64,000 nt of DNA from an uncultured Oscillospiraceae bacterium (lineage in GTDB: Bacteria > Bacillota > Clostridia > Oscillospirales > Ruminococcaceae). Where the stretch lies: the NCBI GenBank assembly GCA_934466475.1, contig CAKSLI010000008.1:15496-79495 (forward strand). The letters run 5' to 3'. Each line of letters opens with the position of its first letter. Position 1 is the first letter of the stretch. This document shows, in pieces, positions 17,028 to 25,772 of this stretch. The notes beneath the pieces are model-generated. The model was not told the origin of the DNA, did no database searches, and worked only from the letters and a program-made list of their open reading frames with translations. The position numbers and the translations under genes are program-made.

Positions 17028-18716
17028 ATGACTAAACGAATTTTCGGCGGAGCCTTTATGGTGTCGCTCATTGCGATACTCTCGGCGGTGGCTCTGGTGC
17101 TCGGTATCGCCTACAATAAGGAGCAGGACGTTTTCAGGACGCAGCTCGAACAGCAGGCGATGCTTCTTGCGGCGACCATGGACAGCACAGACCCCGCAAC
17201 GGACGTCAAGAGCCTCGAAAAGCTCAGCTCTGACATACACGGTACCTTTGAAAACCGCATAACCTACATTGACGCAGACGGCACGGTGCTCTACGACAAC
17301 AAGGCGGATATCTCCACCATGGAAAATCACCTCAACCGCGAGGAGGTCGTAGCCGCCAAGAATTCCGGAACAGGCACCGCAGTGCGCATCAGCTACACTG
17401 TTTCTGAGATGTCGGTATACTGCGCGAGAGTTATCGGCTACGGCTGCGTTGTGCGTGTTTCCGGCACAATGGACACGGTTTTCGCGCGAATGGCGGGAAT
17501 GTGGTGGGAGATACTCCTTGTCATCATCGCCACGGCGCTTGTCTCTGTCGGAGTTGCCGCGCTTGTTGCCAGAGTGATCGTAAAGCCGATAAACAGCATC
17601 GACCTTAAAAATCCGGATATCTCCGAAAGCTACGGGGAGATAGCCCCGCTGCTGCACCGCATAACCGAGCAGAATCATGAGATCGACCTGAAGATAGCCG
17701 AGCTCACCCGCAGCCGCAAGGAGTTCTCCCTGATAACCGAGAACATGAGCGAGGGCTTTATAATTACGGACAGCCGCACGGAGGTGCTCTCCTACAATAC
17801 GGCGGCGCTGGATATCCTGGGCTCCGGGTTCACCGGCGGCAGCAGGAGCGTCCTGGTGCTGAACCGCAGCGAAGCGTTCCGAAACGCAGTGGAATCCGCG
17901 CTGAACGGAAAGCGCTGCGAGGCGAACCTCAATATCTCAGAGAAAATTTATCAGGTCATCGCAACCCCTGTAATGACTGACGGGACGGTCAGCGGCGCGG
18001 TAATAATAATCCTTGACGTGACTGAAAAGGAGAGCCGCGAGGAGCTCCGCCGTGAGTTCACCTCGAATGTATCGCACGAGCTGAAAACTCCGCTCACGAC
18101 CATTTACGGCATATCGGATATGCTGGTAGGCGGCATAGTAAAGCCTGAGGACGTCACGGGCTTTGCCAAGAACATCCGCGATGAAGCCGGACGCCTTATC
18201 ACGCTGATTCAGGATATCATAAAATTATCGCAGCTTGACGAGAACACATTCACCGACAGGGCCGAGAAAACCGACCTGCTTGCCGTTGCCGAGATAGCGG
18301 CGGAAAGGCTTGCACCAGCCGCGGAAAAGAAGCACGTCACGATTTCCGTGACCGGCGAAAAGGCAGAGTACACCGGAATAACCTCGGTGCTTGAAGAAAT
18401 AGTCTACAACCTGATAGACAATGCCGTAAAGTACAACAAGCAGGGCGGAAGGGCAGACGTTGACGTCCGCAGCGACGAGGACAACGTAGTCATAACCGTG
18501 TCCGATACGGGAATCGGTATCCCGGCGGAAAGCATCGACCGTATTTTTGAGAGGTTCTACCGCGTGGACAAGAGCCATTCACGCACGATAGGCGGCACTG
18601 GTCTGGGGCTCTCCATTGTGAAGCACGGAGTGCTTCTGCACGGCGGAACGATCTCCGTAAAGAGCACGGAGGGCTGCGGGACTACGTTCACGCTCACTCT
18701 CCCCAAAAAGAAGTAA
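17028..18716 (+). CDS. PhoR-like sensor histidine kinase
   Basis: A 562-residue membrane kinase. Membrane segments are near residues 5-27 and 158-185, enclosing an extracytoplasmic domain of about 130 residues. A short HAMP-like link is followed by a PAS domain (about 230-330). Then come HisKA with the phospho-acceptor in TSNVSHELKTPLTTI (His near 350) and HATPase_c with NLIDNAVKYN (N box), DTGIGIP (G1), FERFYRVD (F box) and GGTGLGLSIVKH (G2). It is 11 nt after its regulator gene and closes the seven-gene phosphate operon. Confidence 0.9.
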   Translation: MTKRIFGGAFMVSLIAILSAVALVLGIAYNKEQDVFRTQLEQQAMLLAATMDSTDPATDVKSLEKLSSDIHGTFENRITYIDADGTVLYDNKADISTMENHLNREEVVAAKNSGTGTAVRISYTVSEMSVYCARVIGYGCVVRVSGTMDTVFARMAGMWWEILLVIIATALVSVGVAALVARVIVKPINSIDLKNPDISESYGEIAPLLHRITEQNHEIDLKIAELTRSRKEFSLITENMSEGFIITDSRTEVLSYNTAALDILGSGFTGGSRSVLVLNRSEAFRNAVESALNGKRCEANLNISEKIYQVIATPVMTDGTVSGAVIIILDVTEKESREELRREFTSNVSHELKTPLTTIYGISDMLVGGIVKPEDVTGFAKNIRDEAGRLITLIQDIIKLSQLDENTFTDRAEKTDLLAVAEIAAERLAPAAEKKHVTISVTGEKAEYTGITSVLEEIVYNLIDNAVKYNKQGGRADVDVRSDEDNVVITVSDTGIGIPAESIDRIFERFYRVDKSHSRTIGGTGLGLSIVKHGVLLHGGTISVKSTEGCGTTFTLTLPKKK

Positions 18717-18728
18717 TGATATGGTAAT

Positions 18729-18753
18729 GGGCGGTTCCTTTCTGGAACCGCCC
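18729..18753. terminator. Terminator of the pst-phoBR operon (bidirectional)
   Basis: Perfect 10-bp stem GGGCGGTTCC/GGAACCGCCC with loop TTTCT, located between convergent genes. Confidence 0.8.
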
Positions 18754-18766
18754 ATGTTTTATTGAT

Positions 18767-20047
18767 TCAGCGTTTCATGTCCGGGTGGAGCTTGTAGAAT
18801 GCGTGCTTGTCGTCATACATTCTGGACTCCGCTATGCGTACCAGCTCGTCCACCGAGCTTACGGAGCTGCTCCATGCGGTGCCGAGTGAAGCCTGCGGTA
18901 TCTCCATCTGCCAGAGCTTTTTGTGGAATATTTCAGCGCGCTCCATGAAGCCCTTTTCATCGCTGGTTTCCAGCAGCACTATGAATTCATCTCCGCTTAT
19001 CCTGTAACAGTGTTCTGTTCCGAATTCGGTGGTGAGCATTTCAGCGAAGCCGGTTATCAGGCGGTCGCCGTATTCGTGACCGCGGGTGTCGTTGGTGTAT
19101 TTCAGACCGTTCACATCCGCAAACAGGACGGCAAGCGCACCGCCATGCTGCTCAAAGCTCTCGCAGAAATCGTTGAAGCAGAAACGGCTGTGAACTCCGG
19201 TGAGGGTATCGTAATTGCACAGGTATTCCAGCGCTTTCTGGCGGTGGAGCTCCGAGATGTATTCGTCATGGATATCCCGGACATAGAGCATGAATATCTG
19301 CTTTTCGTCAGTGTATTCAACGCTGGGGACGATCTCCATACTTACCCAGCGGAACTCGCCGTTTAGCTTTCTGCGGTAGCGTAGCCTGAGAACGCCCCGG
19401 TGCTCGCGCAGACGTTTTTTCAGGCGCTCCGTATTCACGAATTCTGTGTAGGACTGTATGTCCTCGGTGTGTATCGCGCCGACCGCTGCGATATTTCGCA
19501 GCCAGCCGGAAAATGTATGCGTGAAGCCGTTCCTGGCAGTGAGCTCCTTGGGATATGCCTTGATGACATCGAAGGAATCGGCGGTAAGATCCACCTTCAG
19601 TATCTTGTGGAAGCACTGTGCGAGCATGCGCATTGAATCCTCGGTGTTGCAGACCCCGGCGTCGGATTCCTTCCAGGTATATACAGCCCAGGGCGAATCA
19701 TCGGAGAAATCCTGCGGGAGGACTATTTCAAGCCGCAGCCACTTCTGGTCTGAACCGACCTGCCTGCGGAAATTTATGGTTATGCGCTTGCGCTTTGTCA
19801 TGACCTCCCGGAGAATGAACTCACGCTCGGTACACCGGCGGTACTGCGGAACATCGTCGTCCGGGATAAGTCCTGTTGATACTACCAGATCACAGTATTC
19901 ATATATGGTTTTACCTGCGAGGCATGGTTTTTCCTCATCGGTATCAAGAAATTTCACGAACCGGTATTCTCCGGTCAGGATATTTACCCATGCAACTTTG
20001 CAATAATCGTTCCAGAGTATATCCTGGACCTTGCTGATGTCTGACAT
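18767..20047 (-). CDS. Diguanylate cyclase with N-terminal PAS-like domains
   Basis: A 426-residue soluble protein. The C-terminal domain is a GGDEF cyclase: DTLTGVHSRFCF at its start, the metal Asp in FADVNGLKYTND, and the signature SGDEF in RISGDEFIVLLE, an accepted active variant. It would make c-di-GMP from two GTP. The first about 260 residues contain two PAS-like segments (KRITINFRRQVG... and VLRLRYRRKLNGEFRWV...) that probably sense a signal. I set the start at ATG 20047 because GAGGTG lies 8 nt upstream; ATG 20071 has no such site. Together with the EAL protein at 6516 it gives a local pair for c-di-GMP turnover. Confidence 0.85.
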   Translation of the reverse strand: MSDISKVQDILWNDYCKVAWVNILTGEYRFVKFLDTDEEKPCLAGKTIYEYCDLVVSTGLIPDDDVPQYRRCTEREFILREVMTKRKRITINFRRQVGSDQKWLRLEIVLPQDFSDDSPWAVYTWKESDAGVCNTEDSMRMLAQCFHKILKVDLTADSFDVIKAYPKELTARNGFTHTFSGWLRNIAAVGAIHTEDIQSYTEFVNTERLKKRLREHRGVLRLRYRRKLNGEFRWVSMEIVPSVEYTDEKQIFMLYVRDIHDEYISELHRQKALEYLCNYDTLTGVHSRFCFNDFCESFEQHGGALAVLFADVNGLKYTNDTRGHEYGDRLITGFAEMLTTEFGTEHCYRISGDEFIVLLETSDEKGFMERAEIFHKKLWQMEIPQASLGTAWSSSVSSVDELVRIAESRMYDDKHAFYKLHPDMKR

Positions 20048-20220
20048 GTGCAGCACCTCGGTTTCTTTCATTGGCTTATAGCTACTATATAATATATCGG
20101 CAGGAGCATGGCATTTATTTAGCCTTTATGACAATTTTTTTGTTTTTAAGCATAAAATCAGAGCATTTTGTCGATTACGGATAATATTTCCGGTTTTAAA
20201 AAAGTTTTTTTAAAAACCAC

Positions 20221-20249
20221 TTGACAAAAAGCAACCGCTGTGATATAAT
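20221..20249 (+). promoter_or_regulatory. Consensus sigma-A promoter of tRNA-Ser
   Basis: TTGACA 20221-20226, a 17-bp spacer and TATAAT 20244-20249 with TGa before it. This is full consensus at both hexamers plus extended -10, as expected for a stable RNA. Confidence 0.88.
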
Positions 20250-20327
20250 ATATACACGATGTGCTTCTGAGATTTGAACATCCGCTGTTCATTCTATGCA
20301 GTCGCAATATTTTTGTTTCAGCATTTT

Positions 20328-20419
20328 GGAGAAATACCCAAGTGGTGAAGGGGCTCCCCTGCTAAGGGAGTAGGTCGGCTAAAACCGGCGCGAGGGTTCA
20401 AATCCCTCTTTCTCCGCCA
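20328..20419 (+). tRNA. tRNA-Ser, anticodon GCU, with encoded CCA
   Basis: Acceptor stem GGAGAAA (20328-20334) pairs with TTTCTCC. The anticodon arm is CTCCC-CTGCTAA-GGGAG, giving anticodon GCU, which reads AGC/AGU. A long class II variable arm (GGTCGGCTAAAACCGGC) and the T arm GAGGG-TTCAAAT-CCCTC follow. The discriminator is G and CCA is encoded at 20417-20419. The long variable arm is what identifies Ser. Confidence 0.96.
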
Positions 20420-20420
20420 G

Positions 20421-20453
20421 TCCTGCTGCGTTTTACGCAGCAGGATTTTTTTT
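20421..20453 (+). terminator. Terminator of tRNA-Ser
   Basis: Perfect 10-bp stem TCCTGCTGCG/CGCAGCAGGA followed by eight T, starting 2 nt after CCA. Confidence 0.93.
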
Positions 20454-20519
20454 ATCTCACATTCCGGATATCCTGGATCATGAAATAGGCGCGATTTTCT
20501 GAAATAATCCGTCTGCGTA

Positions 20520-20549
20520 TTTACAAAGTCCCTTATAATATGATAAAAT
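20520..20549 (+). promoter_or_regulatory. Promoter of the chemoreceptor gene
   Basis: TTTACA 20520-20525, an 18-bp spacer and TAAAAT 20544-20549 with TGa upstream. It looks like sigma-A; no clear sigma-D (motility) motif is seen. Confidence 0.5.
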
Positions 20550-20610
20550 AAAGATAACATAACATTCAGGCTTCACGCCTGACGGGTCAAATCCCCGGGA
20601 GGAACTTCGC

Positions 20611-22593
20611 ATGAAGAAGATGACACTCAGATCCAGGATCACTGTTACAACAGTTGTTCTAATGGCTGCAACGCTGCTTGTTGTGGCTGTTTGCAGCTGC
20701 GTTTTCCTTGCTTCTACGTCAAGGACGCGGATAATGTCGAATGCTGTCGCGTCCGTCGGAGATCTGTCGCACCAGGTCAACGCATGGCTTGAAAAGGAGA
20801 TACAGCGCGTCACGGACATATCCGAGGAGATAGGATATCAGCAGTACGACAGCGCGAATCGTGACGGAATGTACCCGTTCCTTGCGGACGCTATCGAAAG
20901 AATGCCGGAGATATACTCCCTGTATATCGGATGCCCGGACAATTTCAGCTCGTTCTCTGACGGCTGGGAGGTCCCTGCGGACTATATAATAACCGAGCGC
21001 CAGTGGTATAAGGAGGCGGAAGCTGCTGACGGTGCAGTGGTGACTGAGCCGTATATTGACGCTGACACCGGGAAAATGGTTATAACCATTGCTGTGGCGC
21101 TGCGCCGGGACGGCAATGTTTCCTGCGTTACAGCCGCGGACCTGTTCCTGACCGATATCCAGACAATCGTTTCGGAATTTTCCGCCAGCGAAAGCGGATA
21201 TCCTATCCTGCTGTCCTCTGATGGAAATATCATAATACACCGCAGCGAGGATCTTATGCCGGTCATAGACGACTCAGGCGAGGAGCACTTCACAGCATAT
21301 TCTGACACGGTGAGCGGAGAGAAGCCGCAGGGCAGTGATACCAGCGCTTCTGTCAGCAGTGTGCGGGATTACGATGGAGTTACAAGGTATATGATCTCTG
21401 AAGACATCCCGGCGGCAGGCTGGACCCTGAGCTTTGCTATGGACGGCTCGGTGCTGACCAGGGACGTCAATAACATAATAATAATTTTCTGCGTGCTTAT
21501 CCCGGTGATCATCGCGGCCGCGTCGGCTGCCTGCGCAGTTATAGTGAAGAACTGCTTCAGACCTCTTGCGGACGTTTCCGAGGCTGCCGGGAAAATGACC
21601 CGCGGCGACCTTTCCGTGAAATTCGACTACACTGCGGACGATGAGATAGGCTCCGTCTGCCGGATAATCGAGCAGACCAACGACACCCTGCGCGGATATG
21701 TAAGCGATATTTCCCGGCACCTGGGAGAAATGTCCAGGGGAGATTTCACGAATTCCGTCACCCTGGAGTATGCGGGGGATTTCGCGCCGATAAAGGATTC
21801 GCTGAACGGGATAGTCACCGAGCTCGGCGGAGTATTTTCCACGATAAGCGAGGCAGCCGGCTCTGTGTTTTCCGGCGCCGAGAATGTTTCCCGGGGAGCT
21901 TCCGACCTCGCGGAAACCGCTTCAAAGCAGACCGCGATAATTGATGAAATATCCGGCTGCGTTGGTTCAGCCGGGACCCTGATTTCCGACAGCGTGAAGC
22001 TCACGGAAAGCGCCCGCCGGGTTTCCGACAGCACCGCCGGTATAGCTGACCGCGGAAATTCTCAGATGGAGGAGCTTCTTTCCGCAATGGAGGATATACG
22101 CAGCACCTCCGAGAAAATACAGGAGATAAACCGCACTATTGAGGACATCGCATTCCAGACGAACATTCTGGCGCTCAACGCTTCGATAGAGGCGGCGAGG
22201 GCAGGCGCCGCCGGCAAGGGCTTCGCAGTGGTTGCAGAGGAAGTGCGCAATCTTGCGGGAAAGAGCGCCGAAGCTTCCGGAAGGACCACCGAGCTTATCG
22301 GCGAGAGCTCACGCGCGGTGGAAAACGGAAGACAGCTTGCGGACGACACGGCGGCAACGCTCCGCACGGTGCTTGCGCAGACCGGAGAGGTCAGCCGTAT
22401 GATATCGGAGATCGCGGCTTCATCGGAAAAGCAGACGGACGTTATGTCGGAGATTTCCGACAAGACGGGACAGATGACCGGGCTTGTGACTTCCGCTGCT
22501 GCAAACGCCGAGGAAAGCGCGGCTGCGTCAGAGGAGCTGAATTCCCAGGCGTCTGCACTTAGTGAGATGATGAAACAATTTAAAATACAATGA
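20611..22593 (+). CDS. Methyl-accepting chemotaxis protein (dCache-HAMP-MCP signal)
   Basis: A 660-residue chemoreceptor. The first membrane helix is near residues 10-32, then a periplasm-equivalent dCache-type ligand domain (about 45-285), a second helix (about 286-310), a HAMP domain and a long helical signalling domain. The hairpin tip that contacts CheA/CheW is complete: DIAFQTNILALNASIEAARAG followed by AAGKGFAVVAEEVRNLA. There is no C-terminal CheR pentapeptide. The extracellular ligand is unknown; dCache domains often bind amino acids or organic acids. No other chemotaxis genes are in the window. The start follows GGGAGGA. Confidence 0.93.
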   Translation: MKKMTLRSRITVTTVVLMAATLLVVAVCSCVFLASTSRTRIMSNAVASVGDLSHQVNAWLEKEIQRVTDISEEIGYQQYDSANRDGMYPFLADAIERMPEIYSLYIGCPDNFSSFSDGWEVPADYIITERQWYKEAEAADGAVVTEPYIDADTGKMVITIAVALRRDGNVSCVTAADLFLTDIQTIVSEFSASESGYPILLSSDGNIIIHRSEDLMPVIDDSGEEHFTAYSDTVSGEKPQGSDTSASVSSVRDYDGVTRYMISEDIPAAGWTLSFAMDGSVLTRDVNNIIIIFCVLIPVIIAAASAACAVIVKNCFRPLADVSEAAGKMTRGDLSVKFDYTADDEIGSVCRIIEQTNDTLRGYVSDISRHLGEMSRGDFTNSVTLEYAGDFAPIKDSLNGIVTELGGVFSTISEAAGSVFSGAENVSRGASDLAETASKQTAIIDEISGCVGSAGTLISDSVKLTESARRVSDSTAGIADRGNSQMEELLSAMEDIRSTSEKIQEINRTIEDIAFQTNILALNASIEAARAGAAGKGFAVVAEEVRNLAGKSAEASGRTTELIGESSRAVENGRQLADDTAATLRTVLAQTGEVSRMISEIAASSEKQTDVMSEISDKTGQMTGLVTSAAANAEESAAASEELNSQASALSEMMKQFKIQ

Positions 22594-22655
22594 TATGGTT
22601 TTGAAAAACCACAAGGATTTATAGGTGAATTTATTCGATTAAACTTAATAAAATC

Positions 22656-22693
22656 AGCAAGCTATGCGGTGTTATCTGCATGGCTTGCTTTTT
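22656..22693 (+). terminator. Terminator after the chemoreceptor
   Basis: AGCAAGCTATGC (22656-22667) pairs with GCATGGCTTGCT (22678-22689) with one wobble, then T. The rest of 22594-22861 is AT-rich and holds only the next promoter. Confidence 0.8.
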
Positions 22694-22787
22694 ATTATAT
22701 TTATTTTGGTTTTTTGTGAAACTGAGATAAAAAAGAAGCAAATTTAAATAAATGTATCAAATTATTCCCACATGAAACAGAAAAAAG

Positions 22788-22796
22788 TGCTATAAT
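22788..22796 (+). promoter_or_regulatory. Extended -10 promoter of the LRR operon
   Basis: TGcTATAAT at 22788-22796 with no recognisable -35 at 17 bp. This suggests a promoter relying on the extended -10 or on an activator. The start codon is 66 nt downstream. Confidence 0.5.
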
Positions 22797-22861
22797 TTAA
22801 GAAAAACACCGCGTGACATGAATTTTGCAGTATTTTCCTGACTGAACGGAGGAGATCGGAA

Positions 22862-25768
22862 ATGTCAGATGAAATGGAACTGATCCTGAACGAAGAACTT
22901 GATGCTGATTCCGTGCTTGAAAACGGCGGGCAGGTTCCGGTGCTGATAACTTCCCCGGGGCTTGTTTCCGAGGATATGACGGAACTTAACATTCCTGAGG
23001 GCGTTTCTGTTCTTGGCGAACGCGCGCTTATGAACACGCATTTCAGGAAGATAACGCTGCCGGAAAGTATGAAGGTCATAGAAGATGAAGCGTTCATCGG
23101 CTGTCATGAGCTGGAGTGCATAGTGATCCCCGAGGGTCTGGAGAAAATCGGATGTCTTGCATTCAGCGGCTGCTCGGCTCTGCGCAGCGTGGTTTTTCCG
23201 TCAACGCTGAAAAACATAGCGGATAAGGCGTTTTATGGCTGCAACAGTCTGAAAAATATCGTTGTTCCAGAAACGGTCGAGCAAATAGGAGATCAGGCTT
23301 TCAGCTTCTGTCAGTCTCTGGAAAGCGTGGAGCTGTACGGAGGCGGGCACCTCGGAAAAAGTGTGTTCAGCGAATGCTGTTCCCTGAAAACAGCTTTAGT
23401 CGGACGCATAAAACAAGGCGGAGACAGTATGTTTGAAAAGTGTTACAGCCTTGAGCAGATTACTTTCTCCGACAATGTGAGTATGTTCCCTGACAAAATG
23501 TGCGCCTTGTGTATCTCTCTGGAGAAAGTGACTGTGCCTCCGTCAGTCGAATTGATAGGGGGCAGCGCATTTTACAGGTGTGAACGGCTTCAGGAAGTGA
23601 TTTTTGACGAGCATTTTTATGACCCTGAAGCGCGGGTTGATTCCAATATTGATTATGCATTCGTAGGTTTCGGCAAAAACAGCTTTGCCGAGTGTTACAA
23701 GCTGAAAAAAATCAGGTTCCCGGTAAGCGTAATGGGGATAGTTGATAATGCCTTTTCCTGCTGCTTTTCGCTTGAAGAGGTCATCATGCCGCAGCGTATA
23801 CTGCAGATCGGTACGGAGGCGTTCAGCTTCTGCACGGCGCTTCGTGAAATCGAAATATACGACGTTAAGGACGTGGAAGTCGGAATTTTCCAGGGCTGCA
23901 GCAGTCTCGCCTCGGTGAGATTCATAGGGACAAGGTTCGAAAATATAATAGATAATATGTTCCTGGACTGCACCAGCCTCCGTGAGATCGTTGTTCCGGA
24001 TAATGTGTCCGCGCTTTTCCCGTCTGCGTTCCAGGGCTGCACCGCCCTGGAAAGAATAACGCTTCCGTGTGATCTGAAGCAGATTATGGATTCATGCTTT
24101 GAGGGCTGTTCCGCGCTCAGGGAATTTAGGGAACCGTCCGGAACCTCCGGTCTGCCCGAAAAGCTGAATACGATCGGGGAAAAGGCGTTTTACGGCTGCG
24201 TAAGCCTGACTTCGCTTGATATCCCTGACGAAGTGAGCAGTATCAAATTCATGGCGTTCAGCGGCTGTACAGGGCTCAGGAGAATAAAGCTGTCTGAGAA
24301 AATGACCGAGATCCCTGGTAAACTGTTCGAGGACTGCACAGCCCTTGAGGAAATCGGGATTCCCTCATGCCTGAAAGAACTTGGGATCCATGCTTTTAAA
24401 AACTGCGCATCACTCCGTGAGCTGGTCCTTCCGGAAACGCTGCGGCGTGGCGGTCAAAGCTGCTTTGAGGGCTGTTCCGCCCTGGAGAAGCTGGTCATTC
24501 CCAATACGGAATATCCTTTGGTGGGCTTTCCCGGCTGCGGACGAAAAGTAAAACATGTTTTTATCCCCGGGATATTTACATCGTTTGTCAATGAATCTGT
24601 ATTGCTTGATGTGGTGTATGTGTTCCTGAAAAATAAGGGCTGCTACACAAAACAGGAGAGCGGAATAAACAGGAGTCTTATAAAGCGCTGTATAGTTTCG
24701 ATAACGATCGTGGCAGTTGAGAAAAACGACATTGAGCTTTTAAACCTGCTGATGAAGAACGGACTTGTTCCGCTGTATTTACTCAACGAAATTATAAGAA
24801 ACGGCGACGCATTTGAATCAGTAGAAGCATTGTCCAGTCTCATGGAGTATGCCGGCAGCTTCACGCAGGAACAGCGCGCTAATGAAGAAATGCGCTCGCT
24901 CATGTGCAGGCTTGGCGCGGAGGGCGACCCGCTGCTGTGGGATTACAGGGAAAACGGTGACGGAGTAGTGATCCTCGGCGAAAAACTATTGTGCATACAC
25001 AATGTCGTGCCGGCGGTGCTGTGCGGAAAACCGGTGAAAAAGCTTGCCAGCCCCGTGGGGCTGCCAGGGTTCAGCGGGTCGGCTGATCTGATGATGACAT
25101 ATACAAGACTAGGCGTGTCAATGGATGCTGAAAATCGTTGGCATGGTGTGACTGAACTGGTCGTAAGCGAGGGCATCGAGGAGATAGCGTCCTATACGTT
25201 CTGCAAAAATAACGTGTTCTATAAGATCTGGCTTCCCGACAGCCTGAAAAAGCTCGGCAAGGGGATATTCATGGAGTGCAGCAAACTCGTGGAGCTGAGG
25301 CTTCCGGCTGGCTTGGAGGAGATCCCTGATAAGATGTTCAGCGGCGCATGCCTGAAGCAGCTGGATATTCCGCAGGGTGTGAAGCGTATAGGAAAGCAGG
25401 CTTTCAGCCGAAGCAATTTCACTAAACTCGTTCTGCCGGAGGGACTTGAGGAAATAGGCGCCGGGGCTTTTATGGGCTGCACCCTTAATCGGGTGGAGAT
25501 ACCCGGCAAGGTGCACAGTATAAGCTCAAACGCGTTTACGAAGTCGGCTCTTGAGGTCGTAAGTATCTGCGAGGGCGTCAGGGAGATAGAAGAAATGGCA
25601 TTTGCGGACTGCGGCAGGCTCAGGCTGGTCAAGATACCGGAAAGCGTTACCAGGATAGCGCCAGGCGCATTCCGGGACTGCAGGATGCTGTTCCTTTTTG
25701 TGAAGAAGGGAAGCTATGCCGAGGAATATGCAGTCCGCTATGGTCTGCGGCATAAATTCTGGAGGTGA
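22862..25768 (+). CDS. Cytoplasmic BspA-type leucine-rich repeat (LRR_5) protein A, with internal helical insert
   Basis: A 968-residue protein made mostly of LRR_5 (BspA/Treponema) repeats of about 23 residues, patterned xxIGxxAFxGCxxLxxIxIPxxV. They cover about residues 40-575 and again 760-945. Between them lies a non-LRR stretch: a helical, ankyrin-like part (about 590-685, VAVEKNDIELLNLLMKNG) and a small beta-rich part that begins near LLWDYRENGDGVVI. No signal peptide, anchor or sorting signal is visible, although most BspA-like proteins are surface adhesins. So it should act in the cytoplasm as a protein-binding scaffold or sensor. It has the same plan as the next gene, which starts 4 nt after its stop. 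Function unknown. Confidence 0.85.
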   Translation: MSDEMELILNEELDADSVLENGGQVPVLITSPGLVSEDMTELNIPEGVSVLGERALMNTHFRKITLPESMKVIEDEAFIGCHELECIVIPEGLEKIGCLAFSGCSALRSVVFPSTLKNIADKAFYGCNSLKNIVVPETVEQIGDQAFSFCQSLESVELYGGGHLGKSVFSECCSLKTALVGRIKQGGDSMFEKCYSLEQITFSDNVSMFPDKMCALCISLEKVTVPPSVELIGGSAFYRCERLQEVIFDEHFYDPEARVDSNIDYAFVGFGKNSFAECYKLKKIRFPVSVMGIVDNAFSCCFSLEEVIMPQRILQIGTEAFSFCTALREIEIYDVKDVEVGIFQGCSSLASVRFIGTRFENIIDNMFLDCTSLREIVVPDNVSALFPSAFQGCTALERITLPCDLKQIMDSCFEGCSALREFREPSGTSGLPEKLNTIGEKAFYGCVSLTSLDIPDEVSSIKFMAFSGCTGLRRIKLSEKMTEIPGKLFEDCTALEEIGIPSCLKELGIHAFKNCASLRELVLPETLRRGGQSCFEGCSALEKLVIPNTEYPLVGFPGCGRKVKHVFIPGIFTSFVNESVLLDVVYVFLKNKGCYTKQESGINRSLIKRCIVSITIVAVEKNDIELLNLLMKNGLVPLYLLNEIIRNGDAFESVEALSSLMEYAGSFTQEQRANEEMRSLMCRLGAEGDPLLWDYRENGDGVVILGEKLLCIHNVVPAVLCGKPVKKLASPVGLPGFSGSADLMMTYTRLGVSMDAENRWHGVTELVVSEGIEEIASYTFCKNNVFYKIWLPDSLKKLGKGIFMECSKLVELRLPAGLEEIPDKMFSGACLKQLDIPQGVKRIGKQAFSRSNFTKLVLPEGLEEIGAGAFMGCTLNRVEIPGKVHSISSNAFTKSALEVVSICEGVREIEEMAFADCGRLRLVKIPESVTRIAPGAFRDCRMLFLFVKKGSYAEEYAVRYGLRHKFWR

Positions 25769-25772
25769 AAGA

